From NCBI RefSeq assembly GCF_014201415.1, contig NZ_JACHEH010000008.1, forward strand, positions 43,655 through 107,654: DNA of 64,000 bases, written 5' to 3'. Both the position numbers and the translations under genes were made by a program. This DNA comes from Chelatococcus composti (GTDB lineage Bacteria; Pseudomonadota; Alphaproteobacteria; Rhizobiales; Beijerinckiaceae). Positions 26,606 to 36,387 of this stretch are shown here, piece after piece. The notes beneath the pieces are model-generated. The model was not told where the DNA came from, searched no databases, and worked only from the letters and a program-made list of their open reading frames with translations. The stretch's first letter is position 1. Each line of letters begins with the position of its first letter.

Positions 26606-27663
26606 GCGGGTTGAAGTCCGGCTCGGTCGTCTTCGAGCATGTTCGCAAGACCTTCGGCTCCTTCACCGCGATCCACGACCTGTCGCTGACGATCGAGCCG
26701 GGCACGCTCGTCACGCTGCTCGGGCCCTCAGGCTGCGGCAAGACGACCACGTTGCGCATGCTGGCCGGGCTGGAGCACCCGACGGCCGGGCGCATCTTCA
26801 TCGGCGGCAAGGATGTCACCATGCTGCCGGCCAACGAGCGCGACGTGTCGATGGTCTTCCAGTCCTATGCGCTCTTCCCGCACATGACGGTGCTGGAGAA
26901 CGTCGCCTACGGGCTCGAATCCTCAGGTCTGAAGAAGGCGGAGGCGCGCGAGAAGGCCGAGGAGGGGCTGTCCCTCGTCGGCCTCGCCGGTTTCGGTTCC
27001 CGCCTGCCGGCGGAACTCTCGGGGGGGCAGCAGCAGCGCGTCGCTGTGGCGCGCGCCCTTGTGCTCGAGCCACAGGTGCTGCTTCTCGACGAGCCACTGT
27101 CGAACCTCGACGCGCGCCTGCGCCGGCGCGTGCGCACCGAGATCCGCGATCTGCAGCAGCGGCTGGGCTTCACGGCCGTCTACGTGACGCACGACCAGGA
27201 GGAGGCGCTCGCCGTTTCCGACCGCATCGTCGTCATGCACGAAGGCCGCATCGCGCAGGAGGGGCCGCCGCGTGCGCTCTATGAGACACCCGCCTCATCC
27301 TTCATCGCGGACTTCATGGGCGAGGCGAATGTCGTGCCCTGCGAGGTCGTGGGCATCGAGGGCAACGAGGCGGTCGTGCGGCTGGGCTCGCTCGAGCACC
27401 GGGTGCCTGGCCGCGCGGCGCAGCCGGGGCCAGCCAAGCTCGCCATCCGGCCCAATGCCATCCGCCTCGCGCCGGCCGACGGAGCGGGACTGCAGGGCCT
27501 CGTCCGCCATGCAGCCTATCTGGGCGACCATGTCGAATACGAGGTGGAGACCGAAGTCGGAACGCTCTATGTCGTCGATCCTGACGTGGATCGAAGCCTC
27601 GCCGCCACGACGCCCGTCGCGATCGGGCTTCACAACCGCGGGGTAGCCATCATCACTGCGTGA
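26602..27663 (+). CDS. ABC transporter ATP-binding protein (importer 2)
   Basis: The 353-residue PotA/FbpC-type ATPase carries Walker A GPSGCGKTT, signature LSGGQQQR, Walker B VLLLDEP, switch His in YVTHDQEEA and a C-terminal TOBE-like region. Translation is coupled to the permease through an ATGA overlap, with AAGGAG upstream. It pairs with the two preceding genes to make a complete importer. Confidence 0.93.
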   Translation: MSGLKSGSVVFEHVRKTFGSFTAIHDLSLTIEPGTLVTLLGPSGCGKTTTLRMLAGLEHPTAGRIFIGGKDVTMLPANERDVSMVFQSYALFPHMTVLENVAYGLESSGLKKAEAREKAEEGLSLVGLAGFGSRLPAELSGGQQQRVAVARALVLEPQVLLLDEPLSNLDARLRRRVRTEIRDLQQRLGFTAVYVTHDQEEALAVSDRIVVMHEGRIAQEGPPRALYETPASSFIADFMGEANVVPCEVVGIEGNEAVVRLGSLEHRVPGRAAQPGPAKLAIRPNAIRLAPADGAGLQGLVRHAAYLGDHVEYEVETEVGTLYVVDPDVDRSLAATTPVAIGLHNRGVAIITA

Positions 27664-27697
27664 GAGGGCGCGCCTCTTGCGAGACAACGAGGTCATC

Positions 27698-28507
27698 ATG
27701 ACAGTCGATACCGCAGAGGTCGAGGCACGCCTGGCGCTTGCCCGCGCGCTCGCCCGCGACGCGGGCGCCGTGGCGCTATCCTATTTAAACGCACGCGAGT
27801 CGCTGGTCGTCGAGAGCAAGGCCAACCCGCAGGATGTCGTCTCCGTCGCCGACCGCCGGGTCGAGGAGGCGCTGCGTGCGCGCATCGCCGAGGCCCACCC
27901 GGCGGATGGCGTGCTGGGCGAGGAGTACGGACTTTCCGAAGGCACGTCCGGCTTCACCTGGGTGCTCGACCCCATCGACGGCACCAGCCCCTTCGTCAAC
28001 GGTATGCCAAGCTGGTGCGTGTCCATTGCGGTGCTTGCTGGCGACGAGCCGGTGGTCGGCGTCATCTACGCGCCCTGCACGGATGAGCTTTATGCCGCGG
28101 GCAAGGGGCAGGGGGCGACGCTCAACGATGCCCCCGTGAAGGTGGCCTCCGGCCGCTCCCTCCGCGACGGCGTCGTCGGCCTTGGCGCCAACCACCACGT
28201 TCCGCCGGCGGAATTTGCCGGCGTCGTCGAGCGGCTGCTGGGCATGGGCGGCAATTTCGTCCGCAACGGCTCGGGCGCGCTCATGCTGGCCTATGTCGCG
28301 GCGGGGCGCCTCGTCGGCTATTACGAGCCCTACATGCATGCGTGGGATTGTCTCGCCGGCTATTGCCTCGTGGCTGAGGCGGGCGGTGCACTGCTGCCGT
28401 TCCCGGTGGCGGACGGGGCGCTGACGCGCGGCGCGCCCGTGATGGCCGCCACGCCCGATGTCGTCGCCGATCTGCGCCGGATCGCCGGCCTGCCGCAGCT
28501 GGCGTGA
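27698..28507 (+). CDS. Inositol monophosphatase family protein
   Basis: This 269-residue Mg2+-dependent phosphatase belongs to the IMPase/HisN/CysQ superfamily. The metal site GEEYG (residue about 74), DPIDGT (about 93, WVLDPIDGTSPFVNGMP) and the late WD motif (MHAWDCLAGYCLVAEAGG, about 218) are intact. The ATG at 27698, with GAGG eight bases before it, is preferred to an upstream TTG. It lies 34 bases after the ATPase gene and is very likely co-transcribed. Its presence suggests that the importer delivers a sugar or polyol phosphate to be dephosphorylated. HisN-type or inositol-phosphate activity cannot be separated by sequence. Confidence 0.88.
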   Translation: MTVDTAEVEARLALARALARDAGAVALSYLNARESLVVESKANPQDVVSVADRRVEEALRARIAEAHPADGVLGEEYGLSEGTSGFTWVLDPIDGTSPFVNGMPSWCVSIAVLAGDEPVVGVIYAPCTDELYAAGKGQGATLNDAPVKVASGRSLRDGVVGLGANHHVPPAEFAGVVERLLGMGGNFVRNGSGALMLAYVAAGRLVGYYEPYMHAWDCLAGYCLVAEAGGALLPFPVADGALTRGAPVMAATPDVVADLRRIAGLPQLA

Positions 28508-28512
28508 CCTGC

Positions 28513-29292
28513 TCAGTACTGTCTGATGTGCGCCAGGGCCCGCACGATGGGGTCTGGGCTGACGTTCTGATGCCCGCGGAACGGATAGTCCAGGATGACG
28601 AGCAATGCGATGAGCAGGGCAATCGCCGCCGCATAGCCTGCCTTGGGCACGACGAGGTTCCAGTCGAAGCGGAAGAGCAGCGCCTCGGCGGCCAGCATCA
28701 CGATGAGGCAGCCGAGCACCTGCCAGAAGATGTCCGGCAGCCCCGTCGCGGCCGCGCCAAGACGCATGGAGCGGACATCGACGAGTTCGTCCATCGCGTC
28801 GTCGATCGCCTCGCGCGTTGTGGCGTCGATGTCCATACGCTTGTGCACGGCGTGGACGCGGTCGATGAGCTCCTTGAAGAGCGCCTGCGTCTGCGAGCTC
28901 TCGCGCCCATCCTTCAGCGCCGGCCACTCATGGGAGACGATGGATTCGCCATAGGCTTTCAGTGCTGCGCGAGCCGGCGCGGCCTCGGGACCGAGGCGGC
29001 GCAGGGCACGGTCGAGCTGCGTGATCTCGGTCGCCTCACGCTGCACAAGGATCTCGGCCTCCCGGTATCGGTTGAGCGCCTGCAGCAGTGTGAAGGCCGT
29101 GAAGACGGCGATGACCGGGCCGATGAGCTTGAAGGCGTCGAGCGCGAATCCAGCCCGTTCCGACGCCTTCTCCTGCTTGAGGAGGCGCGTGCCGATGAGC
29201 GGCAGCAGGACTGACGCGACGATGGCGATGCCGACGAAGATGGCGATGATCGTGCCGTTGGAGAAGCGATAGATCACGTCGAAAAGAGGCAT
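28513..29292 (-). CDS. DUF4239-type membrane protein
   Basis: The 259-residue protein has two N-terminal membrane segments (TIIAIFVGIAIVASVLLPLIG, LIGPVIAVFTAFTLLQAL), a helical cytoplasmic middle and two C-terminal segments (IFWQVLGCLIVMLAAEALLF, AAIALLIALLVILDYPFRG). The end motif LDYPFRG is the hallmark of DUF4239, a bestrophin-like family of unknown role. AGGAG precedes the ATG. It converges with the phosphatase gene, with only five bases between stops. Confidence 0.75.
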   Translation of the reverse strand: MPLFDVIYRFSNGTIIAIFVGIAIVASVLLPLIGTRLLKQEKASERAGFALDAFKLIGPVIAVFTAFTLLQALNRYREAEILVQREATEITQLDRALRRLGPEAAPARAALKAYGESIVSHEWPALKDGRESSQTQALFKELIDRVHAVHKRMDIDATTREAIDDAMDELVDVRSMRLGAAATGLPDIFWQVLGCLIVMLAAEALLFRFDWNLVVPKAGYAAAIALLIALLVILDYPFRGHQNVSPDPIVRALAHIRQY

Positions 29293-29362
29293 GGCGCACT
29301 CCTGCCGTCATCGCTTGCGACACTCTGCGCCAATCGTCGTTACCACACCATAGGCAGGTTCC

Positions 29363-29662
29363 TCAGTTGACGGACAGGGCTCCCAGCTTGTCGCGCAGGG
29401 AACCGAAAATCTCGCGGATGCGCTGCCGGGTGATGGTCGAGGCTTCGGCCGCCCGGTCGAGCTGGTAGTCGCGTGCCTGCTGCTCGGCTCGAAAGTGATG
29501 CTCATCGAGACGGGCCTCGATCAGGTCGAGCAGCCGTAAAGGGTCGCCGCCCTGGGCCTTCAGGGCCCGGGCCAGCGCCTCGACTGTCTCGAGGAGAGCG
29601 GCGGTGACGAAGCCTTCGGCCATGAGGGCCGGCGGGATCGGTGGTTCACGCAAGAGCTGCAC
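29363..29662 (-). CDS. Small helical hypothetical protein
   Basis: I do not recognise this 99-residue product. It is predicted to be mostly helical, soluble and charged (LLDLIEARLDEHHFRAEQQARDYQLDRAAEASTITRQRIREIFGSLRDKLG), which could form a short coiled coil. The start is a GTG with AGGAAGGA just before it; an internal ATG at residue 14 (MAEGFV) is possible. It lies 70 bases upstream of the DUF4239 gene on the same strand and could share its transcript. Confidence 0.5.
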   Translation of the reverse strand: MQLLREPPIPPALMAEGFVTAALLETVEALARALKAQGGDPLRLLDLIEARLDEHHFRAEQQARDYQLDRAAEASTITRQRIREIFGSLRDKLGALSVN

Positions 29663-30114
29663 TCCTTCCTACGTCGGACGTCGGTATGCTGTCCCGGTGC
29701 CGGTGCGGGTTCCTTGCTGGCAGGGAGCGCGGCGTCCGTGTCCCGCGCGGGGGGGCTGACCGTACGAGGGGTGGCCTGATCGCGGAAAGGTCCGCGGGGC
29801 AACGATGGATGCCCCTCCGGGGTTCCGCGACGTTCATGGACGGCGGCTGTTGGCCCGCGCCTTGTGCGGCGGCGCGTGCCGGGCCGTGCCTGTGCGCCCT
29901 CCCCGTTGTCGTCCGAGGGCGGGTCGAGTCCGATCGATGTGCGCTTCATACGTCATGGTGCGATCCCCCCGATCGCAGAGCCCGCCACCTTCCCATGGAG
30001 GTGGTAACCAGTACTGAAATATAGAAGATGAACCTTGCCTGAAGGCATCGGCGGCGCGGCGGAGAAAGGGCCGGCGGTTTCGCCGCCGGCCCTGCATTGA
30101 CTCCGGGTCGTCCC
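29663..30114. other. Intergenic stretch without a supported gene
   Basis: This 452-base gap contains no frame with a convincing start and composition. A hairpin CCACCT/AGGTGG lies at 29,985-30,004, and a terminator for the RTX gene lies at 30,068-30,092. Nothing else stands out. Confidence 0.5.
30068..30092 (-). terminator. Terminator of the RTX-type gene
   Basis: A ten-base-pair stem (GGGCCGGCGG / CCGCCGGCCC) with a five-base loop is followed on the minus strand by TTTC. It lies 23 bases after the stop of the calcium-binding-repeat gene. Confidence 0.65.
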
Positions 30115-32083
30115 TCACGCGATGAGGAGGCTGCTCTCGAGCGTCTCCTTGCTGATGCCGAAGATGGCGATCTGCGTGCCGGCGTAGTCGAAATAGACCC
30201 CGCCGCCGGTGTCGATGAAGTAGGCGCCGGCCTCGGCCACGCTGGTGAAGCCGAAGCCCTGCATGCTCACGTAGTCAGCTTCGCCTCCGACATTGAAGTC
30301 CATCACGCGGCTGAGGCCTTCTCCAGGCCGGAAGACGAAGACATCCTGCCCGCCCTGGCCGTACAGCCAATCGTCGCCCGCACCGCCGGCGAGCGTATCG
30401 TTGCCACTTGCACCGATCAGGGTATCGTTGTCGGCGCCGCCCTCCAGCAGGTCGTCGCCGCCCCCGCCGTGAAGCTCGTCATTGCCGTTTCCGCCGGCAA
30501 GGTAGTCGTTGCCTTCGTGTCCGGCCATGACATCGTTACCGTCGCCGCCCAGCAGCGTGTCGTTGCCCGCTTCGCCGTAGAAGAGGTCGTTGCCAGCCCC
30601 GCCTTCCATGTAGTCGGCGCCTGCCCCACCCAGGAGTGTGTCATGGCCGGCTTGGCCGAACAGCCAGTCGTCGCCCGCGGCCCCGTCGAGCCAGTCGTTG
30701 CCTTCACCGCCGATCAGGGTGTCGTTGCCGTCGCCACCCGAGATGACGTCGTTGCCCGTGCTGCCGAAAATCGTGTCATCTCCGTAGCCACCTGCGATGG
30801 AGTCGTTGCCGCCACCGCCACTGAGGAGATCGTTACCGCCGCCGCCGTCCATATAGTCGCCGGTGTCCCCGCCGAGCACCGTGTCCGGAGTGCCTGACGT
30901 GTCGGTGAGGCCGAAATCTTCGGCTGTAAACTGGTTGAGCGCGCGATTCTTGACGGTGAGCGTCTGGCCGGCGCCGAAGGTAAAGACGGTGTCGCTATCG
31001 ATCTGCTGCGCCGTCGCCATGACAGCGGCGAAGGTCGTCAGACCGGTAGCGGACACGTCGATCACATCACGGTTGTTGCTCACGGATGAGAAGTCCGTAA
31101 TTGTATCGACCCCGCCTTGATAGACGAAGACGTCGTTACCAGTCCCGCCAGTGAGCTTGTTGCTGCCGCTGCCGCCGAGAATTGTGTCGTTGCCTGCTCC
31201 GCCGTCGATTTCGTCATCTCCGTCGTTGCCGTAGAGCAGGTCATCTCCGGAGTTGCCGAGGATGGTGTCGTTCCCGTCCTGGCCTCGCACGGTGTCGTTG
31301 CCGCCGAGTGCGTCGATCAGATGTCCGCCGGGAGCATCGTCGTAATTGTCGTCGCCCTCTGTCAGGGTCGAACTCGTATCCTCTGTCAGGAGCAACATTT
31401 CCGCTGTCAGCTGGGCCTTGCTGAAGTTCTCGAGCGTCAGCGTGTTGCCGGTTCCGAAATCGAAGACGAGATTACCATTGTAGTCCGACGCGATATTGAG
31501 GATCGCAGCCAGACTCATGTAACCCATCGGCCGCAGATCGAGATAGTCTACAGTCGAGAAGTCCGTGATCACATCGTTGCCGCCGGAGGCGCGGATGATA
31601 AAGACGTCGCGGCCGCTGCCTCCATCCGGCCACCGCGGCATCGGAGCCGTAGTCAACGATCGAGTCGTTTCCTGCCCCGCCACGATAGGTGCCGCCATAC
31701 TTGGAGACGCGGATGACGTCGTTCAGGTTGCCGTCCGTGAAGTCGATAGCATAGGTTAGCGTATTGAGGTACGCGTAGTTTACTGCGTTATGTTGGCCTA
31801 TTATCTTCTCGATGCCATAGACGTTGGCCCTGGAGCCGCTATATGATCTAAGGGTGAAATAGTCGCCGTAAGACGAAAATTCGATCCAGCCAGTACAGGC
31901 GCTGGATGACATCCTGGAGGAAAAGTCGAGCGTGTCGATTCCAGATCCGCCATATATTATAATTCCGTTTGGAATGGATTGAGCTCTATTGAGTACATAA
32001 ATTATGTCGTTACCGCCTAGAGCATAGTGCTGACCGACAACCGTCAGATTAATCTCAGCAATATCGTCGCCTGCAGTCGACAT
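30115..32083 (-). pseudogene. RTX-type (hemolysin-type) calcium-binding repeat protein, frameshifted
   Basis: Two overlapping frames together make one protein of about 655 residues. The N-terminal frame (MSTAGDDIAEINLTVVG..., ending in frame near YRGGAGNDSIVDYGSDAA) passes into the C-terminal frame (DGGSGRDVFIIRASGGNDVITDF) if one base is removed from the CC at about 31,626-31,627. The C-terminal frame holds about 19 GGxGxDxxx nonapeptides in two blocks, which bind calcium after export. It ends in a hydrophobic tail like a type I secretion signal. GGAG lies ten bases before the start. The first 200 codons and the upstream region are clearly AT-richer than the neighbourhood, suggesting acquisition. 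No type I exporter is nearby. Either a real lesion or a sequencing error. Confidence 0.8.
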
Positions 32084-32569
32084 TTTTATATCTCCACAAT
32101 TGTGAGTTGGAGAAATGTATATATTGGTATGATTGCAAGTAATCGGCGCGCGGCGCCCGTCGTTCCGCCCTCTGGTTGACGGATACGAATCGCAGTTCAG
32201 AATTTATGCGGAAGAGCTTGGCAGGGGAATCGGGCGCCGGTGCTTCTTGAATGCATCCAGTGCCTAATTCTTATATGTCCTAAATTTTATTAATCTTTTT
32301 ATAATTGCAGAATGTGGTTGATCCGCGCGTTCATCAGAAAATGCTGGCGCGCCCGGGGCAACGCGGCACCCGCCACCCACAATCGCCACCCACAATCACA
32401 CGGTCGGGCCCTGGTGCCACATCAGGGCGCGCGCCCGTGAATAAAAGCGGAAGTCCGCGTGTCAAAAACGTGCCAAAATACCTGAATGCTCTTGCAATGT
32501 TCTGCATCGCGCTGCGCAAACACGATTGCAGCGCGGCGTAAATTTCCCCTGGTTTTTCAGGCTGTTGGC
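32084..32569. other. AT-rich gap upstream of the RTX gene
   Basis: These 486 bases have no supported gene. The right half-to-centre (about 32,260-32,310) is very AT-rich, like the start of the RTX gene. A perfect 13-base tandem repeat (CGCCACCCACAAT twice) lies at 32,371-32,396. The RTX promoter is presumably in 32,084-32,150. No integrase remnant or copy of the tRNA-Thr 3' end was seen. Confidence 0.5.
32371..32396. repeat. 13-base perfect tandem duplication
   Basis: CGCCACCCACAAT occurs twice back to back, followed by the start of a third partial copy (CACA). It is probably a replication-slippage product in the non-coding gap. Confidence 0.8.
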
Positions 32570-32644
<75 letters not shown>

Positions 32645-32767
32645 GGGGCCCCGAGGGGGCAGAAGCGCGCGGACACTGCCACAAGGGGGGCGCCGGCGCA
32701 AGCCGGGTCGGCGCGGCATTTTTGTCGGGGCCGGCAGCCTGTGGATCGTTGGCCCCGGAATGCGTCC

Positions 32768-33994
32768 TCAGGCGGCGGCTGCGCGGTCCACGAAGGGCAG
32801 CTTCAGCTGCTTCCAGACGGTGACGAGCGAATCGGTGAGGTGCTCGATCATGCCCGCGTCGTGGAACGGCGTCGGCGTGATGCGCAGGCGCTCCGTGCCG
32901 CGGGCGACCGTCGGGTAGTTGATGGGCTGCACGTAGATGCCGTGCTCGGCCAGCAGCATGTCGCTCGCCTGCTTGGCGCGCTCGGGGTCGCCCACCATCA
33001 CCGGCACGATGTGCGTCGGGCCGGGCTTGACCGGGATGCCGGCGGCCGAGAGCGAGGCCTTGGTCAGCGCGACCTGCTGGCGGTGGCGCTGGCGCTCCTC
33101 GCCGCTCGCCATCAGGTGGCGGACCGAGGCCGTGGCCGCCGCGGCCACGGCCGGGGGCAGGGCCGTCGTGAAGATGAAGCCGTGGGCGTGCGAGCGGACC
33201 GCATCGACGATGTTGCGCCGCGCCGCGATGTAGCCGCCGACGCAGCCGAAGCCCTTGGCGAGCGTCGCCTCGATCACGTCGAGGCGGTGAAGCGCACCCA
33301 CCTCTTCCGCATAGCCCGCGCCGCGCGCGCCGTAGAGGCCGGCGGCATGCACCTCGTCGATGTAGGTCATGGCGCCGTAGCGCTCGGCGAGGTCGCAGAT
33401 GGCGTGGATGGGGGAAACATCCCCATCCATGGAATAGACGCTCTCGAAGACGATGAGCTTGGGCCGCGTCTTGCCGGCCTGGCGCAGCAGATCCTCCAGG
33501 TGCTCGAGGTCGTTGTGGCGAAAGATCACCTTCTCGGCGCCGGAGCGGCGCACGCCCTCAATCATGGAATTGTGGTTCTTCTCATCCGAGAGGATGAGGC
33601 AGTCCGGCAGCAGCCTGGCGATGGTGGCGATGCCCGTCTCGTTGGAGACGTAGCCGGACGTGAAGACGAGCGCAGCATCCTTGCGGTGCAGCTCGGCGAG
33701 CGTGCGCTCGAGGTCGACGATCGGCGCGCTGTTGCCGGCGATGTTGCGCGTGCCGCCGGCGCCTGCGCCCATGCGCCGCGCCGTCGTGACCATGGCCTCG
33801 ATCACGGCCGGATGGCGGCCCATGCCGAGGTAGTCGTTGGTGCACCACACCACGACATCGCGCGGCCCCTGGTCGCTGTGCCAGACGGCCCGCGGAAACC
33901 GCTCGACATCGCGTTCGATGGTGATGAAGACGCGGTAGCGGCGCTCCTTGTGCAGAAGGCCGAGCGCTTCGTCGAAATAGCTGTCGTAGTTCAT
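32768..33994 (-). CDS. hemA: 5-aminolevulinate synthase
   Basis: The 408-residue PLP enzyme condenses glycine and succinyl-CoA to 5-aminolevulinate, the first step of heme synthesis by the C4 (Shemin) route used by alphaproteobacteria. The start [11 protein letters not shown], the glycine-rich [38 protein letters not shown] and the PLP-lysine block [14 protein letters not shown] are all intact. A GTG two codons upstream is a possible start, but ATG at 33994 matches the family. A partial iron-control-element half site (TTTGGAACCA, from 34,031) lies upstream, and Irr control is possible but weakly supported. Confidence 0.96.
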   Translation of the reverse strand: MNYDSYFDEALGLLHKERRYRVFITIERDVERFPRAVWHSDQGPRDVVVWCTNDYLGMGRHPAVIEAMVTTARRMGAGAGGTRNIAGNSAPIVDLERTLAELHRKDAALVFTSGYVSNETGIATIARLLPDCLILSDEKNHNSMIEGVRRSGAEKVIFRHNDLEHLEDLLRQAGKTRPKLIVFESVYSMDGDVSPIHAICDLAERYGAMTYIDEVHAAGLYGARGAGYAEEVGALHRLDVIEATLAKGFGCVGGYIAARRNIVDAVRSHAHGFIFTTALPPAVAAAATASVRHLMASGEERQRHRQQVALTKASLSAAGIPVKPGPTHIVPVMVGDPERAKQASDMLLAEHGIYVQPINYPTVARGTERLRITPTPFHDAGMIEHLTDSLVTVWKQLKLPFVDRAAAA

Positions 33995-34269
33995 GATCAC
34001 ATCCGTCCGCCGCGCCGGCGGCAGACCAAGTTTGGAACCAGTCCGGTGAACAACCGCTGCCCTGCCAGGGCAAGGTTGCTCATTGTCATGTTGTTACTGC
34101 TCTCGTTCCACACCATGTCGCGTTGCACAATAGGCCGCATCGCCGCAGTCGGCACCATGCAGCCTGTGACGGGCGCAGCGGCATCGCGGGTGGACGGGCC
34201 GAAACCTGTGCTTGTCCTGTGCGCCGATGCCGGCTATCGATCACCCTTCGAGGAACCGGGTCTTCGAGC

Positions 34270-34440
34270 ATGTCGCACGCACTGCCTCCCGACAAGAAGG
34301 AGCGTCTTGCCGCGGCGCTGCGGGAGAATTTGAAACGGCGCAAGCGCCAGATGCGCGAGCGTGCGGCGGAAAAGCGCGGCCAGGCGCCGTGCGCCACGAA
34401 TGAACCCGTGCAAGGCGCCGGGCGCGACCAGAAGGGCTGA
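34270..34440 (+). CDS. Small basic protein upstream of murA
   Basis: The 56-residue protein (MSHALPPDKKERLAAALRENLKRRKRQMRERAAEKR...) is lysine/arginine-rich and helical. I recall similar short proteins ahead of murA in related Rhizobiales, but I cannot name a function. It lies 45 bases before murA on the same strand. The ribosome site is weak, and the start is chosen because the conserved-looking LPPDKKERLAAALRENLKRRK follows it directly. Confidence 0.6.
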   Translation: MSHALPPDKKERLAAALRENLKRRKRQMRERAAEKRGQAPCATNEPVQGAGRDQKG

Positions 34441-34485
34441 TCGCCGGCGTCTCGGCCACAGGCCCGGTCAATCGAGGAACAACAC

Positions 34486-35775
34486 ATGGATCGCATTCGC
34501 ATCGTTGGCGGCCACAAGCTGGATGGCGTCATTCCCATTTCCGGCGCCAAGAACGCAGCCCTGCCGCTGATGATCGCGAGCCTGCTGACGGACGAGACGC
34601 TGGAACTGCACAACGTGCCACGCCTCGCCGACGTGTCGCTCCTGCTGCGCATCCTCTCCAACCACGGAGTCGACCACAGCATCGCCGGCAAGCGTCTGGG
34701 CCAGACGAGCGAGACGGGCCAGTCCATCAGCCTGCGCGCCCGTGACATCATCGACACCTGCGCGCCCTACGAGCTCGTCTCGAAGATGCGGGCGAGCTTC
34801 TGGGTCATCGCGCCACTGCTGGCCCGCATGGGCGAGGCCCGCGTTTCCCTGCCCGGCGGCTGCGCCATCGGCACGCGGCCGGTGGACCTGCTCATCATGG
34901 CGCTGGAGAAGCTCGGCGCCGAGATCGACATCGACGGCGGCTATGCTGTCGCCCGTGCACCGAAGGGCCTCAGGGGCGCCGAGTTTGCCTTTCCAAAGGT
35001 GACGGTGGGGGGCACCCATGTTGCCCTCATGGCTGCCACCCTCGCCCATGGCACGACTGTCATCGACAATGCGGCGCGCGAGCCGGAGGTGGTCGATCTC
35101 GCCGAGTGCCTCATCAAGATGGGTGCGCGCATCAGTGGTGCCGGCACCTCGCGCATCGTTGTCGAGGGAGTGGCGCGACTGGGTGGCGCGGAGCACCATG
35201 TCCTGCCGGACCGGATCGAGACCGGCACCTACGCCATGGCTGTGGCCATGACGGGCGGCGATGTGCTGCTCGAGGGGGCGCGCCCGGAGCTGCTGCAGTC
35301 TGCCCTTGACGTGCTGTCGGGCGCCGGGGTCGACATCTCCTCCACCAACGAGGGGATCCGTGTGCGCCGCAACGGTTCGGTCATCGAGGCAGTCAACGTC
35401 ACCACGGAGCCGTTCCCCGGCTTCCCGACAGACCTGCAGGCCCAGCTCATGGCCCTGATGACGCGCGGCAAGGGCACCAGCCGCATCCGGGAGACGATCT
35501 TCGAGAACCGCTTCATGCACGTGCAGGAGCTCGCCCGCCTCGGCGCGCGCATCCGCCTCGACGGCGACGCTGCCTATGTCGAAGGCGTGGCGCGACTGAA
35601 GGGCGCGCCCGTCATGGCGACGGACCTGCGCGCCTCCGTCTCGCTCGTCATCGCCGCGCTCGCGGCGGAAGGCGAGACGATGGTGAACCGGGTCTATCAC
35701 CTTGACCGCGGCTTCGAGGCCTTGGAAAGCAAGCTCAGTCGCTGCGGCGCCGAGATCGAGCGTATCTCCGGCTGA
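34486..35775 (+). CDS. murA: UDP-N-acetylglucosamine 1-carboxyvinyltransferase
   Basis: MurA catalyses the first committed step of peptidoglycan synthesis, adding enolpyruvate from PEP to UDP-GlcNAc. The 429-residue length is normal. The start [29 protein letters not shown] and the active-site loop [13 protein letters not shown] with C126 (target of fosfomycin) are intact, as is the C-terminal [26 protein letters not shown] precedes the ATG. It is followed by a strong terminator, so it is separate from the hisD cluster. Confidence 0.97.
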   Translation: MDRIRIVGGHKLDGVIPISGAKNAALPLMIASLLTDETLELHNVPRLADVSLLLRILSNHGVDHSIAGKRLGQTSETGQSISLRARDIIDTCAPYELVSKMRASFWVIAPLLARMGEARVSLPGGCAIGTRPVDLLIMALEKLGAEIDIDGGYAVARAPKGLRGAEFAFPKVTVGGTHVALMAATLAHGTTVIDNAAREPEVVDLAECLIKMGARISGAGTSRIVVEGVARLGGAEHHVLPDRIETGTYAMAVAMTGGDVLLEGARPELLQSALDVLSGAGVDISSTNEGIRVRRNGSVIEAVNVTTEPFPGFPTDLQAQLMALMTRGKGTSRIRETIFENRFMHVQELARLGARIRLDGDAAYVEGVARLKGAPVMATDLRASVSLVIAALAAEGETMVNRVYHLDRGFEALESKLSRCGAEIERISG

Positions 35776-35782
35776 AAAGACA

Positions 35783-35806
35783 AAGACCCGGCATGGGCCG
35801 GGTCTT
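35783..35806 (+). terminator. Rho-independent terminator of murA
   Basis: A perfect ten-base-pair stem (AAGACCCGGC / GCCGGGTCTT) with loop ATGG begins 7 bases after the murA stop, with CTTC following. It may also serve the converging secreted-protein gene. Confidence 0.88.
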
Positions 35807-35828
35807 CTTCGAGCGAACCTGTGGTGCT

Positions 35829-36176
35829 TCAGAAGCCGATGGCGCCGCGCTTCTCGCCGAAACCGGGGATGAAGCAGCGGCAGGGCGTGTTGCGCGGCGC
35901 ACGAAAGCCGGCATTGCAGTTGCCGCGTGAGGTGACGCATACGCTGCCGAAGCGTTCGCCGCGCGGGGGCGGCGGCCCCCAGCCGCGATCCCAGCCGCCG
36001 CGACCCCAGCCGGGCGGCGGGGGCGGGGGCGGCGGGGGCGGCGGGCGGCGCGGCCCCCAGCCTTCCTCATAGCGCGGCGGGCCCCAGCCGTAGGGCTGGG
36101 CCAACGCCGGCGGGGAGCTGATCAGAATGGATGCCGCAATGGCGGCGAGCGCAAACAGAACGATCCTTGTCATCAT
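35829..36176 (-). CDS. Small secreted proline/glycine/tryptophan-rich protein
   Basis: The 115-residue product starts MMTRIVLFALAAIAASILISSPPALAQ, a clear signal peptide. A low-complexity region of Pro, Gly and Trp with a run of ten or more prolines (about 45-60) follows, then a cysteine-containing C-terminus (SVCVTSRGNCNAGF...NTPCRCFIPGFG) with four cysteines that could form two disulfides in the periplasm. The frame is open further upstream, but the signal peptide fixes the start at 36176 or one codon later. Function unknown. Confidence 0.7.
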   Translation of the reverse strand: MMTRIVLFALAAIAASILISSPPALAQPYGWGPPRYEEGWGPRRPPPPPPPPPPPGWGRGGWDRGWGPPPPRGERFGSVCVTSRGNCNAGFRAPRNTPCRCFIPGFGEKRGAIGF

Positions 36177-36387
36177 CGTCTCATCCAGGCGCCGCCCGCG
36201 GCCTTCGGCCATCCGTGCTTCGGCGCTGCCATCAGATAGCACCACAGGTGCTGAACGGTTCATGAAGGTGAATGGTTCAACCCGAAGCGTCTCATCCCTG
36301 CGTTCTCCGGCAGGGTCGGTTGTCAGCGGCAGGTTGCGCCGATAACAACATGGCGAACACAGCCGGTCGGTCGTGGAGCCGTTGAAG

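Noticed and set aside
30400..31340. Regularly spaced short repeats suggesting a CRISPR array
   Set aside because: The period is about 27 bases, imperfect and in frame. It encodes RTX nonapeptides and has no unique spacers or cas genes.
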